Of a stretch of DNA of 41,976 nucleotides, positions 26,531 through 34,794 are shown piece after piece (within the stretch, counting starts at the first letter, position 1; each line of letters starts with the position of its first letter). The DNA lies in NCBI GenBank assembly GCA_017443465.1, contig JAFRXO010000036.1:1-41976 (forward strand), given 5' to 3'. The position numbers were made by a program, and so were the translations under genes. The notes beneath the pieces were generated by a model that searched no databases, was not told where the DNA came from, and saw only the letters and a list, made by a program, of their open reading frames with translations. The DNA comes from Bacteroidales bacterium. Lineage in GTDB: Bacteria; Bacteroidota; Bacteroidia; Bacteroidales; UBA932.

Positions 26531-29188
26531 ATGACTAGGTATTTCAGTATCAAACGACTGTTGGCGACTATGTGCTTTGCGCTTGTCGCCTTCGCCGCAT
26601 ATGCACAGGAGAGTATCCGGATCGAGTGCCCTAATCTGGTCGCCGTCGGCGAACAGTTCAATGTGACATTCGTCATAGAAGGGGAGAATGCCCCTTCCAG
26701 TTTCTCCTGGGAGCCCGGGTCTGATTTCCAGACTGTCTGGGGCCCGCAGAAAGGTACCTCCACCAGCATCCAGATCATCAACGGCAAACGCTCCCGTTCT
26801 TCCCAGACTACCTACACCTACATCCTTCTTCCCCGGTCCACCGGGCGCTTCACCCTTCCGGCGGCTACGGCCAGCGTAAAAGGGAAGAATATCTCATCCG
26901 GGCAGGCGACCGTAGAGGTCGTCTCCGACCAGTCATCCTCACGTAGCGGACAGGGCGGATCCCAGAGCGGTTCCTCCGGCAGTTCCCAGGGGAGTTCATC
27001 GTCCGGGAGCATATCTTCAGAGGACATGTTCCTCAGGCTCAGCCTCAGCCGCACTTCGGTTGTAGTCGGAGAGCCTGTGACCGCTACCCTCAAGCTCTGC
27101 TCCAGGGTGAACATATCCGGTTTCGATTCACCCAAGTTCCCAACCTTCAACGGTTTCTGGTCGCAGGAAGTTGAGGCTCCCACAAACATCCAGTTCCACC
27201 GGGAGAACATAGGGGACCGCATCTACGATGTGGCTACCCTCCGCCGCTGGGTGCTCATCCCGCAGCAGTCCGGCAGCATAAAGATCGATCCTGCCGAGCT
27301 CATATGCCTGGTCAATGTACGTTCCTCTTCAACCGGCAACAGCATCTTCGACAGTTTCTTCGACGACTACACTACAGTACGCAAGCGCCTCACCACCGGA
27401 GCGGCTACTGTCAACGTCAAGAGCCTCCCGTCCGGCGCTCCGGCTTCATTCGGAGGCGGGGTCGGGAACTTCAGCATGAACGTAAAGTTCAGCAAGGACA
27501 GTCTCCGTACCCATGATGCCGCATCCATACTGGTGACTGTAAGCGGCAAGGGAAACATCTCCCTCCTGACAGCTCCTTCGGTGCGTTTCCCGTCGGATTT
27601 CGATGTGTATGACACCAAGATCTCTGAAAACACGAACAAGGGAGACGGCAGGATTTCCGGGAGCAAGACTTTCGAGTATCCGTTCATCCCACGCAGTCAC
27701 GGAGAGTTCGACATCCCGCCGATCGAGTACAGCTACTATGACATCAATGCCGGGAAGTATGTGACTCTCAAGTCCGATCCCATCCACCTGAATGTCGCAA
27801 GGGGAAGCGCACCCCAGACCACTTCCTCAGGAGAAGGGACTATCGTAGTGACAAGCAACAAGCAGGACGTGAAGAATCTCGGAAGCGATGTCCGCTACAT
27901 CCATCCCAAGACTCCGGCCTTCAAACCGGTCGGGACCTTCTTCTTCGGATCCACCCTGTTCTGGGTCCTCTCCCTGCTGATACTGGCCTCCGGGCTGGCC
28001 GTGGCTGTCGCACTGAGGAAACTGGCAGCCATGCGTGCCGACGTGGCTATGACAAGGAACCGCAAGGCGACGAAGATGGCCCGCACCCGTCTTGCACAGG
28101 CAGGGAACTTCCTTTCCAAGGACCTCTACACTGCATTCTACGAGGAGCTCCACAAGGCGCTCCAGGGCTTTGTTTCGGACAAGCTGAACATGGATATGTC
28201 CGAGCTCAGCAAGGAGAACATATCCCAGGAACTCTCATCGAGGGGCGTCCCCGAGGAGTCCGTGAAGGCACTTACCGACCTTCTGGATGCATGTGAATAT
28301 GCAAGGTATTCCCCGGATGCAGGCCACGATGCTATGCATGCCCATTATGATTCGGCTGTAAAGGTGATTTCCACAATAGATTCTCTGATGAAGTCAAAGA
28401 AAACTCTTTCCGGCACATCCGGAACTGCGATGTTGCTGATGCTGTGCATGCTCGTTCCTTTCCACGCCAAGGCGGAAGGGGAGGCATTCCTGGATTCCCT
28501 GTGGACCAAGGGCACTGAGGCATATGCTTCCGGTGACTGGGAAGGTGCCGTTTCGAGCTGGCAGACAATCGCGAATGCAGGGGTGGAGTCGGAGGAACTG
28601 TACTATAATCTCGGGAACGCCTGTTTCAAGGGCGGAGATTTCCCCCACGCGATCCTCTATTTCGAGAGGACCCTGAAGCTTGATCCGTCCCATTCCGATG
28701 CCAGGTTCAACCTGGAACTCGCGAACGCCATGATCCAGGACAAGATCGAGTCAGTGCCCCAGTTCGTGCTGTCCTCATGGGCCCGGAAAGTGTGCTGGTG
28801 GCTCAAGTCCGATGCATGGGCGATCCTGTTCCTGTTCCTGCTGGCCGGCGCCGTGGGAATGTTCCTCCTTTTCAGGTTGGCAGGAACTCCCGGAGCGCGC
28901 AAGCTGGGATTCTATTCAGCTATAGTCCTGATACTTCTGGCCCTGATGGCCTTCTTGTTCGCACGCTGGCAGCGCAGGGATTACTACAATGCCGACAGCG
29001 CCATAGTGATGCGTCCGGTTTCCTCGGTGAAGAGTTCCCCGTCGGATGATTCCTCATCAAAAGACCTGTTCGTCCTCCATGAAGGGACCAAGGTCAAGCT
29101 TCTGGATGAGGTAGGTTCCTGGAAGAATATCGAATTAGCCGACGGCCGCCAGGGATGGATCCCCGGCGGCGACGTTGAGGTTATTTAA
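26531..29188 (+). CDS. Fused BatD-BatE protein
   Basis: An 885-aa protein joining two Bat proteins. Residues 1-25 are a signal peptide (LLATMCFALVAFAAYAQ). About 28-460 are the BatD beta-sandwich domains, with a Ser/Gly-rich insert near 135-160. A membrane helix lies near 473-495 (LFWVLSLLILASGLAVAVAL), then a cytoplasmic helical region. At residue 620 a second signal-peptide-like segment appears (MKSKKTLSG then AMLLMLCMLVPFHAKAEG). It is followed by TPR repeats (LYYNLGNACFKGGDFPHAIL), two helices (AILFLFLLAGAVGMFLLF; AIVLILLALMAFLFARW) and a C-terminal SH3-like domain (GTKVKLLDEVGSWKNIEL). The last part is BatE-like. It lies 1 nt after batC and closes the operon, with the convergent nuclease gene 10 bp away. 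Confidence 0.87.
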   Translation: MTRYFSIKRLLATMCFALVAFAAYAQESIRIECPNLVAVGEQFNVTFVIEGENAPSSFSWEPGSDFQTVWGPQKGTSTSIQIINGKRSRSSQTTYTYILLPRSTGRFTLPAATASVKGKNISSGQATVEVVSDQSSSRSGQGGSQSGSSGSSQGSSSSGSISSEDMFLRLSLSRTSVVVGEPVTATLKLCSRVNISGFDSPKFPTFNGFWSQEVEAPTNIQFHRENIGDRIYDVATLRRWVLIPQQSGSIKIDPAELICLVNVRSSSTGNSIFDSFFDDYTTVRKRLTTGAATVNVKSLPSGAPASFGGGVGNFSMNVKFSKDSLRTHDAASILVTVSGKGNISLLTAPSVRFPSDFDVYDTKISENTNKGDGRISGSKTFEYPFIPRSHGEFDIPPIEYSYYDINAGKYVTLKSDPIHLNVARGSAPQTTSSGEGTIVVTSNKQDVKNLGSDVRYIHPKTPAFKPVGTFFFGSTLFWVLSLLILASGLAVAVALRKLAAMRADVAMTRNRKATKMARTRLAQAGNFLSKDLYTAFYEELHKALQGFVSDKLNMDMSELSKENISQELSSRGVPEESVKALTDLLDACEYARYSPDAGHDAMHAHYDSAVKVISTIDSLMKSKKTLSGTSGTAMLLMLCMLVPFHAKAEGEAFLDSLWTKGTEAYASGDWEGAVSSWQTIANAGVESEELYYNLGNACFKGGDFPHAILYFERTLKLDPSHSDARFNLELANAMIQDKIESVPQFVLSSWARKVCWWLKSDAWAILFLFLLAGAVGMFLLFRLAGTPGARKLGFYSAIVLILLALMAFLFARWQRRDYYNADSAIVMRPVSSVKSSPSDDSSSKDLFVLHEGTKVKLLDEVGSWKNIELADGRQGWIPGGDVEVI

Positions 29189-29198
29189 AAATCAGCTT

Positions 29199-31688
29199 TT
29201 ACAGTCCCCAATCCGAAGCCGTAAAGGAGGATTCGGGGGCGTTCGGCACATTCGTGAAGAAGTCAAAGCCTGTGAGTTCCTCCAGGTCGTCGATCGTCAT
29301 CATTTCGGATTTGGTGACCGCTTGTCCTTTGATTCCGGGGGCATGGGCACGTACAAATGCTGCACACATCATTTCTGAAGCGGAGCAATCCTGCAGAGAT
29401 TTTCCTGTATTCCCTCTCTTTGTGCGAAGCAGGGCATAATAGAATGCAGTTGGAATCTGGACATTTACTCCCATGAAGGAGGCAGTCTGCTTGGTTGCGG
29501 AGTTGTTGTAGCCATCTTTGAAGGCTTCAAAATAACATCCAATAACGACATAGAGCGTGTCAGAACATTCAAAACCGTCAACGAAGTCCTCAAGTATGTT
29601 CCAACCTCCTCCTCCCGTATTGAACCATGTTTGATTCTGCGGAGCGATATTAGTGTAGAACATTACCTGCCGATTCAATTCACGTGATCCCAAGCGCTCA
29701 GCAGAACCTAACATGTGGCCTTTGTTATAGCCGCTGCTAGCATCATCGTTTGCTTGTTGGACATTCGAGGGAATATCAGGGTCAGGATAATATGATTTAG
29801 TGCGTTCAACAACTTTTGTCGAATAAATAGAATGTCTCGGAGCAGCTACCCACACAGGGCAGTGATATGAGCCATTGTAACAGACAGTATAGTTTCTGCT
29901 TCCAACGTCTGCAATATGGTAAGCGTAATAGAGGTTCGGATTGTTGTCGTCAACCAGGTAGCCTTGGGTGTTCTTGGTGTAATTCATCACAGGAAGCTCG
30001 AACCATCCCTTCTGGTCGCCGTCATCTTCCGGGTTCGGGGACTTGGTCTTGAATGATCTGACCTCTCCGTAATAGAAGTGCGAGACACCGTCCTCAAGGA
30101 CCCTGACATATGCACGGTAGTAGTAAGTCGTATTTGAAGCCAGGCCGGTGAGATCGGCTGTGAAATCGCCGCTGAGGGATGTCAGTGCGGTCTCGGACTG
30201 CTGGTCATTGGGATTCGAACCGATCACCTGGGCCTCAGAGGTACCCCATTGGAAGCCTTTATATGTCGGAACGGCTTTGGCGTTGGCATATGAACCGGAA
30301 AGACTGGCGCTTTCTGTGGTTATGCTGGATGCTCCGTCCGTGGTGACCGTAGTCTCGCCTGGCGTCGTGCCTCCGCCGGCGCCATCCTGGTACTGGATGG
30401 TGAAGCTCCTGCAGTAGAGTGAGTTGGCAGTTGCGCCGATGGTGATAACCACATCTTCACCGGGTGCGACTGTAGCGGGTGTCACTATCGGGAAGAGGTC
30501 CACGTAATCCTGTGCCCACTCACCGTTGAATGACTTGGTGTTGAAAGCAACTCCTGAAGAAGCGCTTCCAAGTGAGGAGATGGTCTTGTCCCCGACATTG
30601 ACGGAATAATAGCCCGATCCGCTGCTCTTGTTCGACTTCATGCTGAGGATGATTCCGGTAATGGTCACGCCGTCATATCCTTTCAGCGTAAGGGTCATCG
30701 AGTTGCCCTCGGTCATCTGGTAAACAGAGCTATAAGTCGCCGAGTATGTCGCAGAGGAATTCTCCGGGTAGGTGAACTTGCTTTCATCTGTAGTGACGGA
30801 AGATGTGGTGGCAACGACGTACTGGGCCTCATAGGTCGGCGGGGCAGTCCAGGACAGGCCCTGGATCGTGCCTACGTTCTTTATGACACCGGGGGAGAAG
30901 GCCTTCAGGGTAGCACTGACACTGGCAGTGTAGCCGTCGGTAGCGACAATGGAGAGGGTGACCTTGCCTCCGGCATTCGGGAGAACCAGGAAGTAATAGT
31001 CTCCGTCAGCCAGGGCTCCGGATCCTGAAAGGGTCACGCTCCTCGATGACTCGCTTCCGGCAGCAGCCTCGATGTCAGAACCGTCATATGAGATCTTGAC
31101 GTCCCCGGAAAGGGGATAATTCTCACTCGTGAGGGTGATGGAAGATATGCTGTGGCCTTCGAGCTTGCTGGCGTCCACAGTGACCTTCGCTGCGCTGAGC
31201 ATGCTCTGGAACGGCAGGGCGGTCTTGCTGGTGGAGTAAGCGGCAAGTATCAGTTTCTCATCGGGGATGTTGCCGGTGACGGCAGCCTGGGTTCCGGGGA
31301 CGGATGCATTTACGGAAACAATGCCGTCCTTGGCTGTGAAAGAAGCCGCGGAATTGTAAGGATACAGTGCGTAAAACTCTGTAGCGGAGCTGCTTACCTC
31401 TCCGGTTACAGGAGAGGTCGTCCCGGCTTTCTCAGTGGTGAATTCGCGAAGCGCGGTACCGTCATAGACCGCGATCTTCTCGCCTTCCTTCCAATTGAGG
31501 GAGAGCTTGTCGTCTCCGAGGACCAGCTTGGTTTCCTCGAAGGAAGCTGCCTCGGCATTGAATGTTACCTTTACCAGTTCGGCGTCACCTTCCTGGGTTG
31601 GCTGCGGAGCGTTGATCTCTTTTTCCGCGCAGGAGGTGAATGCCGTCAATATTGCTGCAAGTGCAGCGGTTTTGAATATGCGTTTCAT
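29199..31688 (-). CDS. Multi-domain lipoprotein with DNA/RNA non-specific endonuclease domain
   Basis: An 829-aa surface or periplasmic lipoprotein. Residues 1-20 form a lipoprotein signal with lipobox LTAFTSC (Cys20). About 25-285 resemble fimbrillin-like beta domains of Bacteroidales (WKEGEKIAVYDG, FYALYPYN). About 290-440 are another beta domain, and about 450-555 a fibronectin III-like domain (GLASNTTYYYRAYVRV). The last 270 residues are a NUC1-type nuclease: the catalytic-His motif reads GYNKGHMLGSAER (family DRGH), with NIAPQNQTWFN supplying the metal-binding Asn. Such nucleases degrade external nucleic acids, for nutrition or biofilm/NET escape (inferred). The gene follows a 42-aa ORF after 1 nt. 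Confidence 0.88.
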   Translation of the reverse strand: MKRIFKTAALAAILTAFTSCAEKEINAPQPTQEGDAELVKVTFNAEAASFEETKLVLGDDKLSLNWKEGEKIAVYDGTALREFTTEKAGTTSPVTGEVSSSATEFYALYPYNSAASFTAKDGIVSVNASVPGTQAAVTGNIPDEKLILAAYSTSKTALPFQSMLSAAKVTVDASKLEGHSISSITLTSENYPLSGDVKISYDGSDIEAAAGSESSRSVTLSGSGALADGDYYFLVLPNAGGKVTLSIVATDGYTASVSATLKAFSPGVIKNVGTIQGLSWTAPPTYEAQYVVATTSSVTTDESKFTYPENSSATYSATYSSVYQMTEGNSMTLTLKGYDGVTITGIILSMKSNKSSGSGYYSVNVGDKTISSLGSASSGVAFNTKSFNGEWAQDYVDLFPIVTPATVAPGEDVVITIGATANSLYCRSFTIQYQDGAGGGTTPGETTVTTDGASSITTESASLSGSYANAKAVPTYKGFQWGTSEAQVIGSNPNDQQSETALTSLSGDFTADLTGLASNTTYYYRAYVRVLEDGVSHFYYGEVRSFKTKSPNPEDDGDQKGWFELPVMNYTKNTQGYLVDDNNPNLYYAYHIADVGSRNYTVCYNGSYHCPVWVAAPRHSIYSTKVVERTKSYYPDPDIPSNVQQANDDASSGYNKGHMLGSAERLGSRELNRQVMFYTNIAPQNQTWFNTGGGGWNILEDFVDGFECSDTLYVVIGCYFEAFKDGYNNSATKQTASFMGVNVQIPTAFYYALLRTKRGNTGKSLQDCSASEMMCAAFVRAHAPGIKGQAVTKSEMMTIDDLEELTGFDFFTNVPNAPESSFTASDWGL

Positions 31689-31689
31689 C

Positions 31690-31818
31690 TTATGCGGGGA
31701 AAATTAAATCGTCCTCTTCAGTCATCTTGGGCGTCTGTGCCCCGCTTTGCGCGATAGTCTGCTCTGTCTGGATCAGCTGGATTTTGCAGACAGGTTCTGT
31801 GTAAATGAGCTTGGACAT
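31690..31818 (-). CDS. 42-aa ORF immediately upstream of the nuclease lipoprotein
   Basis: ATG 31818 to TAA 31690 encodes 42 residues, beginning MSKLIYTEPVCKIQLIQTEQ and continuing TIAQSGAQTPKMTEEDD. It ends one base before the nuclease ATG, so coupling is likely. The layout (tyrosine and proline near the start, a hydrophobic alternating stretch, an SG pair, then an acidic tail) recalls small ORFs often found beside secreted Bacteroidales proteins. That resemblance is from memory. It begins 24 nt after the glyA stop. No signal peptide is visible. Confidence 0.6.
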   Translation of the reverse strand: MSKLIYTEPVCKIQLIQTEQTIAQSGAQTPKMTEEDDLIFPA

Positions 31819-31842
31819 TGGTTATCAGTATGTGGGAATAAA

Positions 31843-33195
31843 TTAGTATCTGTTGAGCGGCCTCCCGGCTGTCATGAAGTTCACCCTTCTCTTAACGGAG
31901 TCGAGAACAGCCTTGTGCTCAGCGAGTTCTGCAGCCTGTGCGGGAGTCGGCTCTACACCGGCTTTCAGGCTCAGTGCCTCGACATGCTTCGAACAGGAGG
32001 AGAGGACCTCGTCGATCAGGTTGACTATGTCGACCATGTCTTTCTCGATGAATCCCCTTGACGTGACCGCCGGGGTACCAATGCGAAGTCCGGAGGTCTG
32101 GAACGGGCTGCGGTCATCGAAGGGCACCATGTTCTTGTTGACAGTGATGTCCGCCTTCCCGAGCTGCTTCTCAGCGATGCGCCCGGTAAGTTTCGGGAAG
32201 TTCCCGCGGAGGTCTATGAGGACGAGGTGATTGTCCGTGCCTCCGGAAACCACTTTATAGCCCTTGGACATGAATGCCTTGCATATGGTCTGTGCGTTGG
32301 CTGCGACCTGCTTCTGGTAATCCTTGAATTCAGGCTGGAGAGCCTCAAAGAAAGCGACTGCCTTTGCGGCTATCACGTGCTCGAGGGGACCGCCCTGGAC
32401 TCCCGGGAAAACGGAAGAATTGAGGATCTCGCTCATCTTCTTGACCTCTCCCTTGGTGTTGGTGATGCCCCAGGGATTGTCGAAATCCTTACCCATCAGG
32501 ATGACACCACCACGGGGTCCGCGAAGGGTCTTGTGGGTGGTGGAAGTAACTATATGGGCGTATTTTACGGGGTTCTTAAGAAGTCCTGCGGCAATCAGTC
32601 CGGCAGTGTGTGCCATGTCGATCCAGAGGATGGCTCCGACCTCGTCCGCGATGGCGCGCATACGCTCGTAATCCCATTCGCGGGAATATGCGGAAGCACC
32701 TCCGATGATCAGCTTGGGCCTGGTCTCGAGAGCCGTCTTCTCCATGGCGTCGTAGTCGATCATTCCGGTTTCGGGATCAAGGCCGTAGGAGACGGCTTTG
32801 TAGAGGATTCCGGAAGCGTTGACCGGGGAACCGTGGGTAAGGTGTCCTCCCTGCGAGAGATCGAGTCCCATGAAGGTGTCGCCGGGCTTGAGGCATGCCA
32901 TCTCCACCGCGAGGTTGGCCTGTGCACCGGAATGCGGCTGCACATTGGCATACTCTGCGTCGTAGAGGGCGCAGAGGCGGTCTATGGCCAGCTGCTCGAT
33001 CTGGTCGACTACCTCGCATCCGCCATAGTAGCGTTTGCGCGGATAGCCTTCGGCGTATTTGTTGGTGAGGATGGAGCCCATGGCCTCCATGACCTGGTCG
33101 CTGACATAGTTTTCGGAAGCGATGAGTTCAAGGCCTGAGGACTGGCGCTCACGTTCTTTCTTGATAAGATCGAAGATCTCGAGATCTGACTTCAT
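31843..33195 (-). CDS. glyA: Serine hydroxymethyltransferase
   Basis: A PLP enzyme that converts serine and tetrahydrofolate to glycine and 5,10-methylene-THF, the main one-carbon source. The 450-aa product opens [20 protein letters not shown] and continues [11 protein letters not shown]. It shows [27 protein letters not shown]-type sequence ([15 protein letters not shown]), the PLP lysine in [15 protein letters not shown], and [18 protein letters not shown]. It has a short C-terminal extension compared with about 420-aa homologues. ATG 33195 fits the family start. Its own promoter is upstream. Confidence 0.97.
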   Translation of the reverse strand: MKSDLEIFDLIKKERERQSSGLELIASENYVSDQVMEAMGSILTNKYAEGYPRKRYYGGCEVVDQIEQLAIDRLCALYDAEYANVQPHSGAQANLAVEMACLKPGDTFMGLDLSQGGHLTHGSPVNASGILYKAVSYGLDPETGMIDYDAMEKTALETRPKLIIGGASAYSREWDYERMRAIADEVGAILWIDMAHTAGLIAAGLLKNPVKYAHIVTSTTHKTLRGPRGGVILMGKDFDNPWGITNTKGEVKKMSEILNSSVFPGVQGGPLEHVIAAKAVAFFEALQPEFKDYQKQVAANAQTICKAFMSKGYKVVSGGTDNHLVLIDLRGNFPKLTGRIAEKQLGKADITVNKNMVPFDDRSPFQTSGLRIGTPAVTSRGFIEKDMVDIVNLIDEVLSSCSKHVEALSLKAGVEPTPAQAAELAEHKAVLDSVKRRVNFMTAGRPLNRY

Positions 33196-33229
33196 ATGCT
33201 GAGTTAGTTGTTTGTTTTCAGATAAGACA

Positions 33230-33237
33230 CAAAGATA
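33230..33237 (-). promoter_or_regulatory. glyA promoter -7 element
   Basis: TATCTTTG on the minus strand, 34 bp before the glyA ATG, matches TAnnTTTG exactly. The -33 TTG is not seen at the usual spacing. Confidence 0.6.
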
Positions 33238-33263
33238 ATCTTTTTTACGGATTATGCCGCGGG

Positions 33264-33611
33264 TTAAGCAATCAATTGAGACGTGATGTGGACATATTGC
33301 ACATCGTCATATGTAATCGACGCGGAAAGGGCCCCTTCGTCCGTGAGGGATATGCGCACATCGAAAGCCGGCGGATTCCCCGGTATGATGACGCTCGAGA
33401 AGCGGCAGAGCTTCACCTTGCTGTAGCTCAGACGCTTCCCGCTTATCCTCTCCGCGCATTCACGGATAATGCGCATTGAACACACCCCCGGCAGGATGGG
33501 ATGTCCGGGGAAATGTCCCCGAAAGAGGGGACTCTCCGGATCGAGGCATATGCGGAAAACCGTCCCGTCCGGAGTCTCATGAGTGTCTGTGACAGTGTAG
33601 AAGGCAGCCAT
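33264..33611 (-). CDS. FabZ-like hotdog-fold protein lacking the usual catalytic Glu
   Basis: A 115-aa single hotdog domain. The segment [18 protein letters not shown] carries the histidine motif of 3-hydroxyacyl-ACP dehydratases. FabZ normally has a Glu four residues after PGV (PGVxxxEA), but here that place is Arg ([12 protein letters not shown]). This argues against standard dehydratase activity and suggests an acyl-ACP or acyl-CoA binding, thioesterase-like or accessory role, as in polyene or lipid clusters. No such cluster surrounds it. It lies upstream of glyA in the same direction and diverges from trmH. Confidence 0.75.
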   Translation of the reverse strand: MAAFYTVTDTHETPDGTVFRICLDPESPLFRGHFPGHPILPGVCSMRIIRECAERISGKRLSYSKVKLCRFSSVIIPGNPPAFDVRISLTDEGALSASITYDDVQYVHITSQLIA

Positions 33612-33651
33612 GGATGATGTGTTCTGTCCTGCGAATTTAGCATTAATTTGC

Positions 33652-33659
33652 TATTTTTG
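33652..33659 (+). promoter_or_regulatory. trmH promoter -7 element, 4 nt before the start codon
   Basis: TATTTTTG is followed by CCTT and the ATG at 33664. The -33 position reads CTG instead of TTG at 20 bp. Transcription would start at or next to the ATG, suggesting a leaderless message. Confidence 0.6.
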
Positions 33660-33663
33660 CCTT

Positions 33664-34197
33664 ATGAAAGACAGAAAACTCCTGAATTTCGAACTTCACC
33701 GGATCACTCCTTCGCAGTACAGGGAACTCCCTTCTGCGGGGCTCGCCGTGGTTCTGGACAGTGTCCGGAGCGCATTCAACGTGGGGTCCGTGTTCCGCAT
33801 CTGCGATGCTTTCAAGGTTGACCGCCTGATGCTTTGCGGCATATGCGCGGTGCCCCCGTCCGCGGAGATCCACAAGAGCGCCCTGGGAGCGGAGGACTCC
33901 GTCCCGTGGGAGTACTTCGGAAACACCCTTGACGCCATAGCCCGGCTCCGCAGCGAAGGCTGGAAGATTGTCAGCGTGGAGCAGACTGTAAACTCCCGAA
34001 AACTCGGCGAGTTCGTGCCCGAGGCAGGGGAGAGATATGCCCTAATATTCGGAAATGAAGTGGACGGAGTGTCCCAGGAAGTGGTTGACGCCTCCGACTT
34101 CTCGATAGAGATCCCGCAGTGGGGGACAAAGCATTCCCTCAACGTAGCCGTCTGCGCCGGAGTAGTCCTTTGGGAGTTCCATCGCGCAATGCAGTGA
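33664..34197 (+). CDS. TrmH-family RNA 2'-O-methyltransferase
   Basis: A 177-aa SPOUT methyltransferase without the N-terminal substrate-binding domain of the 7973 paralogue. Motifs are LDSVRSAFNVGSVFRICDAF (motif 1), ALIFGNEVDGVSQEVVD (motif 2) and GTKHSLNVAVCAGVVLWEF (motif 3). Likely a tRNA Gm18-type or related ribose methylase, with the target not certain. The start ATG 33664 (MKDRKLLNFELHRI) matches the beginning of short Bacteroidales homologues. The open frame to 33610 begins before the promoter and is rejected. The next gene follows after 22 nt. Confidence 0.92.
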   Translation: MKDRKLLNFELHRITPSQYRELPSAGLAVVLDSVRSAFNVGSVFRICDAFKVDRLMLCGICAVPPSAEIHKSALGAEDSVPWEYFGNTLDAIARLRSEGWKIVSVEQTVNSRKLGEFVPEAGERYALIFGNEVDGVSQEVVDASDFSIEIPQWGTKHSLNVAVCAGVVLWEFHRAMQ

Positions 34198-34219
34198 AAC
34201 AGTTATAAATACATATGTT

Positions 34220-34780
34220 ATGAAGAAATTTTTCATCATCCTTTTCGGTGTCCTCTGCCTTGGTATGAGCCAGGCTCAGGCCCAGTACAATCCCGCCAGC
34301 CTGACCTTCAGCAAAGGGCAGTTTTTCGATCAGAACGGGACTGTTTTGAATGTCGATCAGATCAGCCAGATAATCGGCAGTGATATTTTCAACGAGACCT
34401 ACCTGGGCGCAATGAAGCAGTATAAGGCCGGTAAGAATCTGGTTACCGCCGGCGCCGTCGGCCTGGGAGTCGGAGTCGCCGCCGCCGTCGGATGCGTCGT
34501 TTCCGGAGACTGGTACAGTAAAATGTACGACGACGAGGAGGATTACACCCCGACCAACAGTGAAAAAACGCTTATGGCCGGATTCGTCGGAGGTGTCATC
34601 GTGGCCATATTGGGAGGTACTGCCCTTGATGTAGGTATCCCTCTGCTGTCCATCGGAAAAAGCCGTCTGAGCTGGATCGCCGACAACTACAATGAGACCA
34701 GAGGCGCCCAGAACACCGTCGCACTTCGCGTCACCGGTTGCTCCGCAGGCCCCGGAATAGGCGTTTCAATCGTCTTCTAG
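34220..34780 (+). CDS. Small exported protein with two hydrophobic segments, function unknown
   Basis: A 186-aa protein I do not recognise. It has a signal peptide (KKFFIILFGVLCLGMSQAQAQ), a region with ISQIIGSDIFNETYLGAMKQY, and two Gly/Ala-rich hydrophobic segments (VTAGAVGLGVGVAAAVGCVV; LMAGFVGGVIVAILGGTAL) around an acidic loop (YDDEEDYTPTNSE). This hairpin layout is frequent in small Bacteroidales envelope proteins. It is probably co-transcribed with trmH (22-nt gap) and ends 14 bp from the convergent fusion gene. Confidence 0.75.
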   Translation: MKKFFIILFGVLCLGMSQAQAQYNPASLTFSKGQFFDQNGTVLNVDQISQIIGSDIFNETYLGAMKQYKAGKNLVTAGAVGLGVGVAAAVGCVVSGDWYSKMYDDEEDYTPTNSEKTLMAGFVGGVIVAILGGTALDVGIPLLSIGKSRLSWIADNYNETRGAQNTVALRVTGCSAGPGIGVSIVF

Positions 34781-34794
34781 GGATTTTCCCGCAG

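Noticed and set aside
33610-33663. Upstream start for trmH
   Set aside because: It would begin before the promoter -7 element and adds 18 residues not seen in the family.
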